This document shows positions 33,928 to 43,603 of a DNA stretch of 64,000 nt, piece by piece. The DNA lies in assembly GCF_014647375.1 (NCBI RefSeq), contig NZ_BMPB01000005.1, positions 248,001 to 312,000 on the forward strand. Reading direction: 5' to 3'. The notes beneath the pieces are model-generated. The model made no database searches. It saw only the letters and a list, made by a program, of their open reading frames with translations, and was not told the DNA's origin. Made by a program: the position numbers and the translations under genes. The number at the start of each line of letters is the position of its first letter. Position 1 is the first letter of the stretch. This stretch comes from Parabacteroides faecis. Its GTDB lineage: Bacteria > Bacteroidota > Bacteroidia > Bacteroidales > Tannerellaceae.

Positions 33928-36900
33928 ATGAAAACCTATTACCGAGTACAGTTGGTTTTGGTTGCTTTGGCTCTGTCGTTTCCGGGAAGTATGATGGCAG
34001 AACAAGCTCCAAAAAGTGGTATCGCAACCGTAGCGCAGCAGAGCGGACGGATTACAGGTACTGTTGAAGATGAACTGGGCCCCGTTATCGGAGCAGCAGT
34101 TGAAGTTAAAGGAACCCATAACGGTGTAGTGACCGATTCTGATGGTCACTTTACGTTATCAGGAGTAAAAAACGGAGCTATTATCCGGATAAGTTTTTTG
34201 GGATATGTGACTCAGGAAATCCCTTATAAAGGACAGGCAACATTAAATGTAACTTTGGCTGAAGATTCCCAGGCATTAGGAGAAGTGGTTGTGACCGCTT
34301 TGGGAATTGCTAAAGGTAGTAAAAAATTGGGTTACTGAGTAACCACGATCAAATCGGACGATTTGATCAAAACTGGTACTCCAAATTTTGCTACTGCGTT
34401 ATATGGTAAAGCTTCCGGTGTACGAATTCAAAACACGCAAGGTGGTGCAGCCGGTGGTGTCTCTATTACTGTTCGCGGTTTATCTTCTATCAATGGAAAT
34501 ACACAGCCGCTTGTTATCTTAAACGGTGTACCTATCCGTAATGGTAATTCGGGTACAGGTAGCAGCAACAGCTCCGATTTCTCCAATATCGGATTGGGTA
34601 GTACACAGATGGGTAGTGTCCGCTCCAACGGTTTGACTGATATCAACCCTGAAGATATCGACCAGTTGACCATCCTGAAAGGTGCTGCTGCTACGGCTCT
34701 TTACGGTTCGGAAGCTGCTAACGGTGCTATCGTCATCACAAGTAAGAAAGCCAAAGGTACCGGTATTACTGTAGACGTTAATGCTACATTTCAGGCCAAT
34801 ATGGTTGCTTATGTTCCTGAGATACAGACTAAATATGGTCCTGGTACAGGTAATGGCGACTGGACGGCAGAAATGATCGCAAATGATGGTTTCAGAAAAG
34901 ATGCGGCAACCGGCAAATTATATCCGGCTTATAGTGCTTATCAATGGGGACCGGCTTATGATGGCAGGGAAGTATTGTATATCGACGGATCAACCCGTGC
35001 TTACTCTCCGATTTCCTCAAATCCGTGGAAACAATTGTTCCGTACCGGCACTGACCAGACTTACAACATCGCTATCAATCAAGGCGGTGAAAATTCATCA
35101 AACCGTTTCTCTTATACAACACTACTGGAAACTCCTAATGCCCTGACTGGTTCGTATAGCAAACATAATTTCAGTTTGATTGGTAATTTAAAATTCAATG
35201 ATAAATTGTCTTTGGATTATACGGCCAACTATATTACTCAGCATGTTGTAAACCGTTCGCAGGCATCTATCGGTATGTATGGTGGTTTCAACAATATGTT
35301 TGGTGCATTCCTGGATATTCCTCTAATGAAACAAATGTACAAGACAAGCCTGGGTTATAAAAATAACGATAGAGGTTCCGGCCCGACACCTAATGAAGCT
35401 TTTCAGTATGGTTCTGATGGTTTTGTACATGGTGTACGCGAAATATTGTGGGATACCAACGAACATGAGAGCGATGAACTGGAACAACGTTTGATTGCCA
35501 GTGTAGCTCCAACCTGGAAGATTTTCCCGTTCCTGACAGCTAAGGGACGTCTTTCTACCGACTATACTTTCTCAAAAATGACAGATCAAAGTAACTCATC
35601 ATTCCCTTCTGCAGCCAGTACAAATGAATCCAGCGGTAGCTATTCTACTTTGTCTAAATATTATCAGGTGACTTATGGCGACATCATGTTGATGTTTGAC
35701 AAAAGTTTGGGTGAGAAGTTCAATTTGACGGCTAATGTGGGTTGGCAGGCACGTTCTGAGAAGATGAACAGTTTGTCGCTTGGGACAAACGGAGGTCTGA
35801 TGATTGAAAATACATTCATGATCGGTAACTCTTATAAGACAATCAATGTTAGCAATGATAACGAACGTAAGATGGAACTGTTGAAAACAGCCTGGTTGGA
35901 AACAATCGGTCTCTCTTACGATGATTTCCTGTTCCTGGATTTGACGGGTCGTCAGGAAAAATCATCTACACTGCCAAAACATAGCCGTAGTTATTTCTAT
36001 CCTTCCGGAAGTGTAAGCTTCTTGTATACGGATGCTTTCAGAGACAACATGCCTTCCTGGTATGGTTATGGTAAGCTGCGCGTATCTTACGGTATTGTTG
36101 GTAATGCACCAGAAGCGTATGCAGCTAATATGGCGTATACATTCGGTAGCGGTCCGGGTTGGAGCTACAACCAGGTACCGAATAATTTGGGTAACGAAAA
36201 CCTGAAGCCTGAAAAGACAAAAGAGTTCGAAATCGGTATCGAAAACAAATTGTTCAATAATCGTGCAGGTTTCGAGGTTTCTTATTACAATAAGAAAATT
36301 ACCGATATGTTGTTGAAAACGGCATTGGCTCCATCCAGTGGTAGTGAAACTATGTGGGTGAACTCAGGTGTCATGAGTAATAAAGGGGTTGAAATTTCTG
36401 CTTACGGTACACCGATCGAAACGAAAGACTTCAGCCTGGAGTTGAAAACTAACTTGGCTTTCAACAAGAATAAGATCGAATCTCTGGTAGAAGGCATCAA
36501 TTTTGTTGAAACAGGCGATTTTGCCAGCAAAGTAGGTAAGAACTATTCTTATGTAGGGCGCCCGATGGGGGACTTCCTTGCAGCAGTCAATCAGGTAGTG
36601 GAAGAAGGCCCGTATAAAGGCCGCAAGATTGTTAATTCTGACGGTAATTATGTGATGTCACAAGACTATGAGTTTATTGGTAACGCTATGCCTAAAGTTG
36701 TCGGTGGTCTGGGAGTTACTTTGTCTTACAAACGTTTTGTATTGGATGTCATGACTGACTTCCGTTTTGGCGGCTACATCGCTAACGATTGCTATCGTTA
36801 TACTATGGCTACCGGTGTGAACCCTGAGACAGAGAATCGTGAAGGGGAAGGATTCTTACCGTATACATATACAAACGGACTTACTGCTCAGACCGGTATC

Positions 36901-37287
36901 ATCCTGGAAGGTGTTGTTTCTGACGGAAACGGAGGATGGAAGGAGAATGACAAAGTAATCGCTTACGAAGATTATATTAATTCAAAAAATGCCTGGGGAA
37001 CTTCACCGGGAACCCCGAATGCCACTTATCAATTCTTTAAGAATAATTGGTGGAAACTTCGTGAAGTATCTTTGTCTTACAACTTCCCGAAAGATTTGAT
37101 CAAACATGCTGCGATAAAGAACCTGACTTTGTCGGTATTCGGTCGTAACTTATTCTACTTCCATAAATCTATACCTAACTTCGATCCTGAAACGAGTAAT
37201 GGTACAGACTGGAAAAGCCAGTTGAGTATTGGTGGTTCTGCCTCTCCGACACGTTCGGTGGGTGTTTCTCTGCGCGCAACTTTTTAA
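33928..37287 (+). pseudogene. SusC-family TonB-dependent receptor interrupted by an in-frame TGA
   Basis: The full frame is 1119 codons plus the terminal stop. It has a signal peptide (about residues 1-24), a carboxypeptidase-regulatory-like domain (GTVEDELGPVIGAAVEVKG ... FLGYVTQEI), a TonB-box-like ALGEVVVTALGI, then the plug (GKASGVRIQNTQGG, VTIRGLSSINGN-like) and barrel ending in Phe. A TGA at 34336-34338 stops translation after residue 136, right at the start of the plug, in the motif KLGY-stop-VTTIKSDDL. SusC relatives read GYSV here, so the lost residue is Ser. The rest is intact and in the same frame. A SusD gene follows. A downstream TTG at 34363 would give a receptor with no signal peptide, so it is not a credible separate gene. 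Read as a fresh nonsense mutation, a switch, or a sequence error. Confidence 0.9.
34330..34344. repeat. Palindrome GGTTAC-TGA-GTAACC centred on the SusC stop codon
   Basis: Arms 34330-34335 and 34339-34344 are perfect inverted copies, and the 3-base loop is exactly the in-frame TGA. Inverting the loop would give TCA (Ser). Confidence 0.85.
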
Positions 37288-37314
37288 TCACAATACAATT
37301 AATACGTGGAAAAT

Positions 37315-39078
37315 ATGAAAAAAATATTTCTATATTCGGCTTTGCTGACAGCGATGGTTACATTTAATGGTTGTAGCGAAGATGATTTTGACAGCAAATA
37401 TAAAGATCCGTCAAAGGTTTCAGAGGTGACATTGGATAAAATGATGTCCGGGTGTATGCTTAGAGCCAACGATTGGGCTTGTTCTACTTATGGACGTTAT
37501 TTCGGCTATGACCCTCAGTTGATGGGTAAACTTGCCAACTCTTTGGGATTTACTTTAAGTGGTAGTGTTTATTATGATGATGAATACGAGGATTACGGAC
37601 AGCCTTATAATAGTTACCCGTCGATGGTGACCGATTTCAGGAAGATGCAGGAAGTATATGATGCACTTCCTGATGAAGAAAAACCAAAAAATGAAGGATA
37701 TCTGTTGGCTGCCGAAACGCATCTGTATGGTATGATGATTTTCATTTTGAGTGAATACAACGATATTCCTTTCAATGAAATTGGTCTGGTCGCTCTTAAC
37801 GGTGATGTATCTTATGCCAATCCGCATTATGAAGATGGTCAGCAGTTATTTGAAATGATCCTGGATAGGCTGGGTGAAATCGATAAGAAATTTGCTACGA
37901 TAGAAAAGCCTTCTGCTTTTGGCGGACAGGATTTTATCAACAAGGGGGATATGACGTTGTGGCGTCGTTATGCGAACTCTCTTCGTCTGCGTGCAGCTTT
38001 GCGTGTGTCTACACAAGGTCCTTTGGCTGCAAAGGGGCAGGCTATTTTGAAGGAGATTCTGGAAGGCGATTATCCGATTGTTGAAGATCTTGAACAGAAT
38101 ATCAAGATCGCACGCCAATCATCCGGTCCGTTGGATATCGAAGGTGGATCCGGTTTCGACTGGCATAATCTGCAGACAGGAAGTGCAGAGATGATCAACC
38201 GTATGCAAAAAGCCGGTGACGGTGGTGTATGGGTAGAAGGACAGGATGACCCTCGCTTACCGTTGATGTATTGTATGGCAACAGCTAATGGGGAACAACC
38301 GACTGATGTAGAAAGTGAAGTGGTAGTTGGTGACCCTCTTAAAACAGGTATCGCTCTTCCGAGTGTATTCCGCGGTGCTTCAGCTAATACAAACTATGAC
38401 ACTTTCAACGACATGTTTTTCAATCGTTTGAATAGAGGGTATTATTCCCGTGTACGTAGAAATGGATTCTTCTGGGGAAACAAAAACTGGGATCATCAGA
38501 TCGTTTCTTCTTTTGAAATTCAGTTTATCAAAGCAGAAGTTTATCAACGTGGCTGGGTAGCCGGGGATGCTAAAGCTGCTTTCAAAGAAGGCATCAGGCA
38601 GTCTATTAAGTTTTTGTTCAAATATCAGAATGGACGTTCCGTGACAGAAACGGATAATGGCGATAGCGACTATTTGAACGGGAAGCAGCAACGTTATGTG
38701 ATTAATCCGGATCAATCTATTTACGATGATGCCTGGATCGATCAGTTCGCTGAAGCAAGATGGTCGACTCATATTAACGGAACTCCTTATACCGATGGTA
38801 ATCTGGAAGCTATCCTGGAGCAGAAATGGGTGGCATTCGGTTATCTTTACTGTGGTGAACAGTGGTGTGATTTGCGCCGTACGGGATATCCGCGCATGTA
38901 TTACGAGAAAGATCACGATGTAACTGCGATTGTTCCTTATCCTTGCAACCGTTTACGCTATATTGCTAATGAACGTAATTACAATATTCACTTCCAGGAT
39001 GAAGTCGGTACATACGACAATTATGCGGATGTATTGTTCTGGGCAAAAGCTGATTGGCATGATGGACCTACCTGGTAA
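37315..39078 (+). CDS. SusD/RagB-like surface lipoprotein
   Basis: The 587-residue protein has a lipoprotein signal ending FNGC (Cys about residue 20) and the SusD-like_2 type helical fold, with the C-terminal EQKWVAFGYLYCGEQWCDLRRTGYP. SusD proteins form the lid of the SusC channel and bind the nutrient. The ATG at 37315 (MKKIFLY) gives a proper signal peptide; the upstream in-frame GTG at 37306 is not needed. It lies 27 bases after the SusC frame. With the SusC interrupted, this lid would be made without its channel unless the stop is bypassed. Confidence 0.92.
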   Translation: MKKIFLYSALLTAMVTFNGCSEDDFDSKYKDPSKVSEVTLDKMMSGCMLRANDWACSTYGRYFGYDPQLMGKLANSLGFTLSGSVYYDDEYEDYGQPYNSYPSMVTDFRKMQEVYDALPDEEKPKNEGYLLAAETHLYGMMIFILSEYNDIPFNEIGLVALNGDVSYANPHYEDGQQLFEMILDRLGEIDKKFATIEKPSAFGGQDFINKGDMTLWRRYANSLRLRAALRVSTQGPLAAKGQAILKEILEGDYPIVEDLEQNIKIARQSSGPLDIEGGSGFDWHNLQTGSAEMINRMQKAGDGGVWVEGQDDPRLPLMYCMATANGEQPTDVESEVVVGDPLKTGIALPSVFRGASANTNYDTFNDMFFNRLNRGYYSRVRRNGFFWGNKNWDHQIVSSFEIQFIKAEVYQRGWVAGDAKAAFKEGIRQSIKFLFKYQNGRSVTETDNGDSDYLNGKQQRYVINPDQSIYDDAWIDQFAEARWSTHINGTPYTDGNLEAILEQKWVAFGYLYCGEQWCDLRRTGYPRMYYEKDHDVTAIVPYPCNRLRYIANERNYNIHFQDEVGTYDNYADVLFWAKADWHDGPTW

Positions 39079-39100
39079 GATTCTTTTTATCTGAAAAATA

Positions 39101-39139
39101 AAAGCCGGCTAAACTATATAGGGGTAGCCGGCTTTTTGC
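39101..39139 (+). terminator. Terminator of the SusCD operon
   Basis: AAAGCCGGCTA (39101-39111) pairs perfectly with TAGCCGGCTTT (39125-39135), followed by TT. Confidence 0.85.
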
Positions 39140-39160
39140 AGTTTTTGGTATGCCATGATC

Positions 39161-39191
39161 TTTGATAATCGGATTACAAATAATACCTTTG
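39161..39191 (+). promoter_or_regulatory. aroB promoter
   Basis: TTTG (39161-39164), 19 bases, TACCTTTG (39184-39191): a full match to the Bacteroidetes -33/-7 consensus. The expected start of transcription is near 39196-39198. Confidence 0.75.
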
Positions 39192-39216
39192 TAACCAGAT
39201 GCAAAAAGATAAATAT

Positions 39217-40281
39217 ATGGCTGATCAAAAAGTAGTGATTAGTAAGGACCTGAAAGCTGACTTACAGGAATTTCTTACTTCATTGGATTACGATAAATTG
39301 TTTGTTCTTACCGATACAAATACACAGGAAAAGTGTTATCCGTTGATACAAGATGTGCCGGCAATTAAAGATGCTCCGGTAATAACAGTTGATGCCGGTG
39401 ATACGCACAAAGGGTTGGAAGCCTTGTCGAACATATGGATGCGTCTTTCTAATGAAGGTGCTTCCCGTAATTCGCTGTTGGTAAACCTGGGTGGCGGTAT
39501 GGTGACGGATATGGGCGGTTTTGCAGGTGCAACTTTTAAACGCGGACTGAAGACTGTGAATATCCCTACGACACTCATGGCCTCGGTAGATGCCGCTGTA
39601 GGAGGAAAGACCGGTATCAATTTTAACGGATTAAAGAACGAAATAGGTTCTTTCTATCCCCCGGAATGTGTATTCATCGATTGTGAATTCCTGCGAACAT
39701 TGGATCGGGATAACCTTTTATCTGGTTATGCGGAAATGATCAAACATACACTGATCAGTTCGATGGATACTTATGCTACGGTCATGTTGTTCGATCTCGA
39801 TCAAAAGATGGATTATACTTTTCTGAATAAGATGGTGGCACAATCGGTTGCCGTGAAAGAACGTATCGTGGCAGAAGACCCGAAAGAACACGGTATCCGT
39901 AAAGCTTTGAACTTTGGTCATACGATCGGCCATGCATATGAAAGCCTTTCTTTTAAGAAGAACCGTCCGTTGCTGCATGGACATGCGGTGGCTGCCGGTA
40001 TCGTGAGTGAGTTATATCTCTCGCATAAGCTCTGTGGTTTTCCGTCAGGTAACCTGAGCCAGGTCATTCAGTATATCAAAGAATATTATCCTCCTTTCGT
40101 CTTCGACTGCAAGGATTATGAAACATTGTACGAACTAATGACGCATGATAAGAAGAATGAGGGTGGTATTATCAACTTTACTCTTCTTTCTAAAATAGGT
40201 GAAGTTCAGATAAATCAGCAGGTGACAAAGGAAAAAATATTAGAGTCGTTAGATTTTTACCGCGAAAGTTTTGGCGTATAA
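39217..40281 (+). CDS. aroB: 3-dehydroquinate synthase
   Basis: The enzyme makes 3-dehydroquinate from DAHP in the shikimate pathway, using NAD and a divalent metal. The NAD-binding LVNLGGGMVTDMGGFAG, the KTGINF loop, and the metal-site stretches EMIKH and NFGHTIGHAYE / HGHAVAAG are present. The frame opens at an ATG at 39199, but the promoter above would start transcription almost on that codon, so the ATG at 39217 (MADQKVV, 354 residues) is preferred. The tRNA-Pro promoter overlaps the 3' end of the gene. Confidence 0.95.
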   Translation: MADQKVVISKDLKADLQEFLTSLDYDKLFVLTDTNTQEKCYPLIQDVPAIKDAPVITVDAGDTHKGLEALSNIWMRLSNEGASRNSLLVNLGGGMVTDMGGFAGATFKRGLKTVNIPTTLMASVDAAVGGKTGINFNGLKNEIGSFYPPECVFIDCEFLRTLDRDNLLSGYAEMIKHTLISSMDTYATVMLFDLDQKMDYTFLNKMVAQSVAVKERIVAEDPKEHGIRKALNFGHTIGHAYESLSFKKNRPLLHGHAVAAGIVSELYLSHKLCGFPSGNLSQVIQYIKEYYPPFVFDCKDYETLYELMTHDKKNEGGIINFTLLSKIGEVQINQQVTKEKILESLDFYRESFGV

Positions 40282-40300
40282 AGGAAAAATCTTACCTTTG
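40270..40300 (+). promoter_or_regulatory. Promoter of tRNA-Pro
   Basis: TTTG (40270-40273), 19 bases, TACCTTTG (40293-40300), the strong Bacteroidetes form; it overlaps the aroB stop codon. Confidence 0.75.
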
Positions 40301-40316
40301 CAGCCGTAAAGAAAAA

Positions 40317-40391
40317 CGGGGTGTAGCTCAGCCCGGTTAGAGTACGCGTCTGGGGGGCGTGTGGTCGGAAGTTCGAATCTTCTCACCCCGA
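40317..40391 (+). tRNA. tRNA-Pro (anticodon GGG)
   Basis: Acceptor arms CGGGGTG (40317-40323) and CACCCCG (40384-40390) pair fully, with A as discriminator. The anticodon arm is CGCGT-CTGGGGG-GCGTG with GGG at positions 34-36, reading CCC/CCT proline codons. The T-arm has GTTCGAAT. CCA is not encoded. No other tRNA is near. Confidence 0.95.
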
Positions 40392-40412
40392 CATATAGCT
40401 GAGCAAGCGATA

Positions 40413-40449
40413 AAAAGAGATCTACAATTCACTTGTAGATCTCTTTTTT
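40413..40449 (+). terminator. Terminator after tRNA-Pro
   Basis: AAAGAGATCTACAA pairs with TTGTAGATCTCTTT around a short loop, followed by a run of T. Confidence 0.85.
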
Positions 40450-40512
40450 TATATCAGGATTACTGTTTTTTGTATAAATTAGTGGCGTCAACGATTAAAT
40501 TAGGTTACTAAT

Positions 40513-41421
40513 ATGAAGCATAAGAATCTTTTCAAATATCTTGTCAGTAGTGAAAAAGACTTGCTTTGGGGATTGATTGTCGATAATGTGGGACATGCGG
40601 AGATACCCCCAAATTATGAGGTTTATCCGCCTAAAGTGGGCCATCCTGTCGATTATGATTTTAATTCGCAAAATGGGCGTATACTTGATAACTATCAGCT
40701 CGTTTATATATCGAAAGGTAGTGGCACTTATTTTAAGTCTAAAGACGAAAGTCTTTCGATAAGTGCAGGTGATATGTTGATAATACCGCCTTATAAATGG
40801 CATAGTTATTTTCCGGATAAAAAGAACGGATGGGAGGAATATTGGATTGGAATGCGTGGACCTCATTTGGATGCAAGGTTTAAAAATGGATTTTTCAGTG
40901 CAGAGAGATTGGTCTATAATGTCGGTCTACAAGAAGAGATCATATCATTATATAATCAGGCTATCGAATTAGCTCTTTTGGAACAGTCGACTTATCAACA
41001 ATTGTTAGCAGGGATCGGTAATCTTATTTTAGGAATGGCTCTCTATTATGACAATAACCAACATTTTGCCAATGATACAATGATCAAATACATCGATCAG
41101 GCCCGTGTTATTATGAGAGAAAACTACCTGACTAATATGTCACCTCAGGAAGTTGCGCAGCAAATTAATATGGGTTACTCCTGGTTCCGGAAAAAATTCA
41201 AAGAATATACGAATGTTTCTCCGGCTCACTTTATGCTGGAACTCAAATTGAATAAAGCGAAAGGCTTGTTACTGAATACCCCTTTAAGTGTCAAAGAAAT
41301 ATCCTATGCGATAGGATACGAAGATGCAGCCTATTTCACAGCCCTTTTTAAAAAATATACCGGATTTACCCCTTTGGCTTATAGGGAGCAGTTTTCTTCG
41401 AATGAGATGCAGAAATCATGA
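40513..41421 (+). CDS. AraC-family transcriptional regulator with cupin sensor domain
   Basis: The 302-residue protein has an N-terminal cupin-like ligand domain (YISKGSGTYF, then ISAGDMLIIPPYKWHSYFP) and two C-terminal AraC helix-turn-helices (EVAQQINMGYSWFRKKFKEY; VKEISYAIGYEDAAYFTALF). The layout fits sugar-responsive AraC regulators. No sugar genes adjoin it except the SusCD pair upstream of aroB, so its target is unknown. It converges with two-component system 2. Confidence 0.92.
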   Translation: MKHKNLFKYLVSSEKDLLWGLIVDNVGHAEIPPNYEVYPPKVGHPVDYDFNSQNGRILDNYQLVYISKGSGTYFKSKDESLSISAGDMLIIPPYKWHSYFPDKKNGWEEYWIGMRGPHLDARFKNGFFSAERLVYNVGLQEEIISLYNQAIELALLEQSTYQQLLAGIGNLILGMALYYDNNQHFANDTMIKYIDQARVIMRENYLTNMSPQEVAQQINMGYSWFRKKFKEYTNVSPAHFMLELKLNKAKGLLLNTPLSVKEISYAIGYEDAAYFTALFKKYTGFTPLAYREQFSSNEMQKS

Positions 41422-41425
41422 AATA

Positions 41426-42136
41426 TCATACCTTTCCACACTCTTCTGTCAACGTCAATCCGATACCTCTGATCGTTTTGATGGATATCAGTGGATCATC
41501 TTCCAACAGTTTTCTTAGTTTGGCGATGAAAACATCCAATGTGCGGGAGGCAAAATAGTCATCTTCTGTATTCCAGAAACGGCTGAGGATCGCTTCACGT
41601 TTTACTGTCTCGTTTTTATTATCAGCCAGGAGTTGTAATATCTGAGCTTCACGTACGGTCAGAACTTTCTTGGTGTTTGTATTGTCATTACGAAGAGATG
41701 CGTGTTCCGCATCCAGTGTGTAGGAACCTATTTTATAGTATCCGCTCTCGTTCCTTGTTTTTGCACCATCTTTCATTTTTAGTAATCCGTGGATATGGGC
41801 ATCTAATTCGTCCGGGACAAAAGGCTTTTTGATATAATTGTTTACACCGATTTTGTAACCTTCCCTGACATCTTTAGGAGAAGTAAGGGCAGATGCGAAT
41901 ACGATCGGAGTATCGCCATCTGTTTCCCGGATACGTTCCACCATCTGGAAACCATTCATGACAGGCATATCGATATCGGAAATAATAATATCCGGATGAT
42001 GTTGTTGCCATGCCAGCAAACCTTCTGCTCCATTTCCGGCGGTAATGACTTCGTAACCGCCGATAATCTCCTGTAATCCGCTTTGTATGATATAAGACAG
42101 AGTCGGGTCATCTTCTACTAGAAGTAATTTTATCAT
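41426..42136 (-). CDS. OmpR-family response regulator (two-component system 2)
   Basis: The 236-residue protein has a receiver with Asp54 (IIISDIDMPVMNG) and Lys in YIKKPF, and a winged-helix C-terminus (LTVREAQILQLLA ... DVFIAKLRKLL). It is a close paralogue of the regulator at 30805-31500, sharing most of the receiver and the FWNTEDDYFASR linker to the DNA-binding part. It overlaps its kinase by 4 bases. A shared DNA-binding code is suggested by the TAAC operators. Confidence 0.93.
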   Translation of the reverse strand: MIKLLLVEDDPTLSYIIQSGLQEIIGGYEVITAGNGAEGLLAWQQHHPDIIISDIDMPVMNGFQMVERIRETDGDTPIVFASALTSPKDVREGYKIGVNNYIKKPFVPDELDAHIHGLLKMKDGAKTRNESGYYKIGSYTLDAEHASLRNDNTNTKKVLTVREAQILQLLADNKNETVKREAILSRFWNTEDDYFASRTLDVFIAKLRKLLEDDPLISIKTIRGIGLTLTEECGKV

Positions 42137-43488
42137 GATGTTGTTGTTATTCGTGGAATGTATAATGTAAATTCGCTGAATTCTCCTTCTATACTGTTTG
42201 CAATCACTTTCCCTTCATGGGCTTCCATCACCTGATATACATAATTCAATCCCAGACCGAATCCGGTCGCTCCCCCGGTGTGAATCCGTTGGGTTGCGGC
42301 TGCCCGTTCAAACTTGTTGAATATTGTTTTCATATCTTCTACCGAAATACCGATGCCGTTGTCGCGAATTTTGATAAGTGTGTATTTCTCTGTCTCTAGT
42401 GAACTGATATGTATATCGACTGATTTATTCGAATATTTGATTGCGTTGTCTATCAGATTACTGATTGCTTCTTTCAAAAATTCTTCATCGGCATATACCG
42501 TGTCTGTTTGCAGGTCGGTTGTGAAATGCACGGTTTTATCTGTTTTAGCCGTGAATTTTTCTTGCAGATCCTCTATCATAGGCTGTAGATCAATGGTTGC
42601 TTTGGCGAGTTCCAGTTTGTGATTCTCCAGTTTAGAAAGTGTCAGAACCTTATTGGTAAGCATTAACAAATGATCGGTTTCGTTTTCGATGATAGAGAAG
42701 TATTTTTCTTTTATATCAGGTTTGTTATCCAATCTTCCGCTATGCAGAAAATTCGTACACATGATAATCGAACTGAGGGGCGTTTTCATGTCGTGAATCA
42801 TGGCGTATGAGAAATCTTCTCTTACCCGGGCTATTTTGTTTTGTTTGTTGATGATTTTTATCTGATAAATAATACAGTAAACGACAAAGATCATGATCAG
42901 GCCGGTCGCAACAAGCAATAACCCCATCTGACGGAAAATAGCCCAGTAGGGATTGGTTAAGACAGCTTGCAGCCCTAACTTGTTGTTTGACTTGATAATC
43001 GTTATGTCTGTTTGTAATGTTTGAGAGTTGGGAGGTATTTGGTAATCAGGAACAGAGCTGTTTAAAACAATCCCCGCGGAATCGACCAGATTGCAGGTCG
43101 TTTGCGTATGGATATTGGCCTGTTCCAGTAGGCCCTGATAAATAGAGTCCAGTTTATTTAATGAGACAGGAGAATGAAAGAGTGTGTCCAGTGTCTCTTG
43201 CAGGAATAGATGGACTTGGGATGTCATTGATTCACTGTCTTCTATATTGTCTCCTTCCAGATCCAGATGAAAATTTTTCTCGATCAATACATCGTTCCCG
43301 TCATTATCAGTACAGTCATCCATTCTCGTTTGTAATTCTGTCGTAATGGCGTTTTTGAACAACTCATTGCTCTTTTTGATAGTTTCGTTCTTAACGGTCG
43401 AGTAGGTCGTGAATAACCAGATACCTTGTAACGTTAAAATGGCAAGTAATCCGCACAGAGTTAGTGCTTTTATCGGTTTATTATTCAT
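42133..43488 (-). CDS. Membrane sensor histidine kinase (two-component system 2)
   Basis: The 451-residue kinase has a first membrane helix (residues about 9-30), a periplasmic loop of about 155 residues, a second helix (about 187-210), HisKA with His232 in MIHDMKTPLSS, and HATPase (SNLIDNAIKYS, DNGIGIS, GFGLGLNYV). The kinase core matches that of system 1, while the sensor loops differ, so the two systems probably arose by duplication and now sense different signals. Confidence 0.93.
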   Translation of the reverse strand: MNNKPIKALTLCGLLAILTLQGIWLFTTYSTVKNETIKKSNELFKNAITTELQTRMDDCTDNDGNDVLIEKNFHLDLEGDNIEDSESMTSQVHLFLQETLDTLFHSPVSLNKLDSIYQGLLEQANIHTQTTCNLVDSAGIVLNSSVPDYQIPPNSQTLQTDITIIKSNNKLGLQAVLTNPYWAIFRQMGLLLVATGLIMIFVVYCIIYQIKIINKQNKIARVREDFSYAMIHDMKTPLSSIIMCTNFLHSGRLDNKPDIKEKYFSIIENETDHLLMLTNKVLTLSKLENHKLELAKATIDLQPMIEDLQEKFTAKTDKTVHFTTDLQTDTVYADEEFLKEAISNLIDNAIKYSNKSVDIHISSLETEKYTLIKIRDNGIGISVEDMKTIFNKFERAAATQRIHTGGATGFGLGLNYVYQVMEAHEGKVIANSIEGEFSEFTLYIPRITTTS

Positions 43489-43511
43489 ATTCCATTATCC
43501 CTTTTTTCCGT

Positions 43512-43567
43512 TAACCTAACGTTAACCCGGCATTAACCCAGCCCGGGGATGCCTTGTTTTACCTTTG
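43512..43567 (+). promoter_or_regulatory. Triple TAAC operator plus -7 box, divergent promoter of system 2
   Basis: TAAC occurs at 43512, 43523 and 43534 (11-bp period), each within TTAAC; the third ends 22 bases before TACCTTTG (43560-43567). There is no TTTG at -33. The layout equals 32768-32823 in every spacing. Confidence 0.72.
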
Positions 43568-43603
43568 TTGCATCAAAGATAAAGAAATTAAATCAGAGAG
43601 AAT

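Noticed and set aside
34336-34338. TGA read as selenocysteine
   Set aside because: No SECIS-like element was recognised and the family has Ser, not Cys, at this site.
34363-37287. Separate gene starting at TTG after the SusC stop
   Set aside because: It would lack a signal peptide and the N-terminal domain and is in the same frame as the upstream part, so it is one interrupted gene.
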